Of a DNA stretch of 64,000 nucleotides, positions 62,281 to 64,000 are shown one piece after another. Location: positions 1-64,000 of the forward strand of contig JAEZGK010000099.1 in assembly GCA_023437365.1 (NCBI GenBank). The letters run 5' to 3'. This DNA is from Bacillota bacterium. GTDB lineage: Bacteria; Bacillota; Clostridia; Lachnospirales; Lachnospiraceae. The notes beneath the pieces are model-generated. The model saw nothing but the letters and a program-made list of their open reading frames with translations. It did not search any database and was not told the origin of the DNA. The translations under genes and the position numbers were made by a program. The number at the start of each line of letters is the position of its first letter. Position 1 is the stretch's first letter.

Positions 62281-63028
62281 GAAGGATGAGCGGTGGAATT
62301 GTCTAAAACCCGGAGAACGGGTTGATGATTTAAATCGCAACAATTATAAAATAATTCAAAATACTAAGAAATTCTGTTTTGGTATGGACGCAGTACTTCT
62401 TTCCGGTTTTACCAAGGTACATCCCGGAGAAAAGGTGTTGGATCTTGGCACCGGAACGGGAATTATTCCGATACTTTTAGAGGCAAAGACGGAAGGGAAG
62501 CATTTTACCGGCCTGGAAATCCAGGACGAAAGTGCGGATATGGCAAGGCGAAGCGTTGCCATGAACGGACTGGAAGATAAAATTGATATTGTTATCGGTG
62601 ATATCAAGGAAGCCTCTGCTCATTTTGGATTGGCTTCCTTTCAAGTTGTTACGAGTAATCCGCCGTACATGAACCACGGACACGGTCTAGTTAACCCAGG
62701 GGATGCGAAGGCAATTGCGCGTCATGAGCTTCTATGTACCTTGGAGGATGTGATTCGGGAAGCCTCCCGGCTATTGAAACCCGGAGGGAGATTCTATTTG
62801 GTTCACAGACCCTTCCGACTGGTTGAAATTATAAACACATTGACGGTGCATAGGTTGGAACCAAAGCGAATGAAGCTGGTTTATCCTTATGTCGATAAGG
62901 AGCCGAACATGGTCCTTCTGGAATGTGTCAAGGGTGGTAAATCCATGCTGAAGGTGGAGGCTCCTTTGATCGTATATAAGGAGCAGGGGGTATATACGGA
63001 TGAAATTTATGATATCTATGGTTACTAA
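62270..63028 (+). CDS. yabB: tRNA1(Val) (adenine37-N6)-methyltransferase-like
   Basis: A 252-aa SAM enzyme. LDLGTGTGIIPILLEAK is the SAM loop and SNPPYMNHGHG the N6-adenine catalytic motif. It resembles E. coli TrmN6 (YfiC) and Bacillus YabB. It overlaps ricT by 11 bp. RNA target taken from the family only. Confidence 0.85.
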   Translation: MMNKKDERWNCLKPGERVDDLNRNNYKIIQNTKKFCFGMDAVLLSGFTKVHPGEKVLDLGTGTGIIPILLEAKTEGKHFTGLEIQDESADMARRSVAMNGLEDKIDIVIGDIKEASAHFGLASFQVVTSNPPYMNHGHGLVNPGDAKAIARHELLCTLEDVIREASRLLKPGGRFYLVHRPFRLVEIINTLTVHRLEPKRMKLVYPYVDKEPNMVLLECVKGGKSMLKVEAPLIVYKEQGVYTDEIYDIYGY

Positions 63029-63090
63029 CGACAGCAAAAGGAAGAGTACCACATTATTCCTTTGATTCTATCCATGGAAAGGACGGCGCT

Positions 63091-63939
63091 ATGTCCGGAA
63101 CATTATTTTTGTGTGCTACGCCTATCGGAAATCTTGAGGATATTACCTTTCGTGTCATCAGGACTTTAAAAGAGGTGGATCTGATCGCGGCAGAGGACAC
63201 AAGGCACAGTATAAAACTGCTGAATCATTATGAGATTAAGACTCCGATGACCAGCTATCATGAATTTAATAAAGTAGAAAAAGCTAAATTTCTGGTGGAG
63301 CGTTTACTGGCGGGTACCAATATCGCTCTGATTTCGGATGCAGGAACACCAGGTATATCTGATCCCGGAGAAGAGCTGGTGAAGCAGGCACTGGAAGCAG
63401 GGATCACCGTCAACGGTATTCCCGGAGCCTGTGCAGCAATCACGGCATTGATTGTATCCGGATTATCAACCAGAAGATTTTGCTTCGAGGCATTTCTACC
63501 CTACGATAAGAAGGAACGGCAGCAGGTGCTTCAGGAACTAAAGAATGACACAAGGACCATTCTTCTCTATGAAGCTCCGCATAAGCTTTGTAAAACACTG
63601 CAGGAGCTTTACGAGGTGTTGGGAGACCGCAGATTATCTATAGTGAAAGAACTGACGAAGCTACATGAGACGATCTGGCAGACAACATTATCCGAAGCGT
63701 TGCAGACCTATCAGGAACAGGAGCCGAAGGGAGAATTTGTTCTGGTATTGGAAGGCAGATCTAATAGTGAGCTGATTGCCGAAAAGCAGGAGCGATGGGG
63801 CGCTGTTGCTTTGGACGAGCATATGCAATTCTATCTGGATCAGGGACTGGATAAAAAGGAGGCTATGAAGGCTGTCGCTAAGGACAGGGGTGTAAGCAAA
63901 AGGGATATTTATCAGCTATTGATGAAAGAGGGAACTTAA
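63091..63939 (+). CDS. rsmI: 16S rRNA (cytidine1402-2'-O)-methyltransferase
   Basis: A 282-aa tetrapyrrole-methylase-fold enzyme. LFLCATPIGNLEDITFRVIR, AAEDTRHSIKLLNHY and LISDAGTPGISDPGEELV are diagnostic. The C-terminal KEAMKAVAKDRGVSKRDIYQ is a helix-turn-helix. It corresponds to Bacillus YabC. Confidence 0.96.
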   Translation: MSGTLFLCATPIGNLEDITFRVIRTLKEVDLIAAEDTRHSIKLLNHYEIKTPMTSYHEFNKVEKAKFLVERLLAGTNIALISDAGTPGISDPGEELVKQALEAGITVNGIPGACAAITALIVSGLSTRRFCFEAFLPYDKKERQQVLQELKNDTRTILLYEAPHKLCKTLQELYEVLGDRRLSIVKELTKLHETIWQTTLSEALQTYQEQEPKGEFVLVLEGRSNSELIAEKQERWGAVALDEHMQFYLDQGLDKKEAMKAVAKDRGVSKRDIYQLLMKEGT

Positions 63940-63974
63940 ACGAGAAGGAAACACTGTCTTTTGGAGGTGAAATC

Positions 63975-64000
63975 ATGTTTCAAGAGCTATTTCGAACAAA
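63975..64000 (+). CDS. Start of a further gene (partial)
   Basis: GGAGGTG is 8-9 nt before an ATG at 63975; the 8 visible codons read MFQELFRT. The gene runs off the right edge. Too short to identify; it does not look like AbrB, which follows yabC in Bacillus. Confidence 0.5.

Overview
The window looks like the replication-origin region of a low-GC, Gram-positive anaerobe of the Clostridia, most likely a member of the Lachnospiraceae. The signs are the gene order gyrA-gyrB-recF-yaaA-dnaN-dnaA / rpmH-rnpA-yidD-yidC-khpB-mnmE-mnmG-rsmG ... parA-parB, strong AGGAGG-type ribosome binding sites, a fermentative AdhE, a two-subunit Fe-S fumarase, and a DUF3881-type gene that I know mainly from Lachnospiraceae. 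No prophage, complete insertion sequence or CRISPR array was seen.

Layout. 1-420: the 5' end of a 16S rRNA gene with its leader and promoter, running leftward. 544-3210: a flavodoxin / FMN-binding / Fe-S redox group, with a divergent TetR regulator and three matching operators. 3260-4873: tRNA-Ser and fumarase. 4917-13922: gyrA, gyrB, recF, yaaA, dnaN and dnaA, all leftward. Clusters of DnaA-box-like sites lie on both sides of dnaA (12.3-12.55 kb and 14.03-14.16 kb), so oriC is probably bipartite. From 14.2 kb the coding direction flips to rightward: rpmH to rsmG, a GNAT gene, a DegS/DegU-like pair, then parA-parB. Three parS-like sites sit on an exact 142-bp tandem period upstream of parA, and a fourth, perfect one lies inside parB.

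27.4-33 kb: adhE, leftward and head-on to replication, with two Rex-type operators around its promoter; an HD-GYP phosphodiesterase; a DUF3881-type gene; tRNA-Arg. 33.1-39.8 kb: a complete phosphate regulon, pstSCAB-phoU-phoB-phoR, behind a Pho-box array. 39.9-47.9 kb: a membrane-anchored coiled-coil protein, a DacF-type carboxypeptidase, a flavin reductase, trmB, trxA, tRNA-Lys, an MFS transporter and a tocopherol-cyclase-like protein.

48.4-52 kb: an AgrC-like kinase and a LytTR regulator that bracket nfeD-floA and a small unknown gene. 52.4-57.6 kb: a metallo-beta-lactamase-fold protein lacking key metal ligands, then two tandem paralogues that fuse a LacI-type sugar-binding domain to a GGDEF domain. 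57.6-64 kb: a yaaO/kinase/yaaR/holB/ricT/yabB/rsmI block equivalent to the Bacillus yaaO-yabC region. A guanylate-kinase-like gene stands where tmk is expected, and a large structured repeat lies in the middle.

Together the window covers replication initiation, origin segregation, tRNA modification, membrane insertion, phosphate control, fermentation redox balance and c-di-GMP signalling. The strongest candidates for little-described biology are the 142-bp parS tandem array, the kinase/NfeD/FloA/LytTR locus, the LacI-GGDEF pair, and the hairpin/direct-repeat element at 59.7-59.9 kb. Product calls rest on reading motifs by eye; no database search was run.
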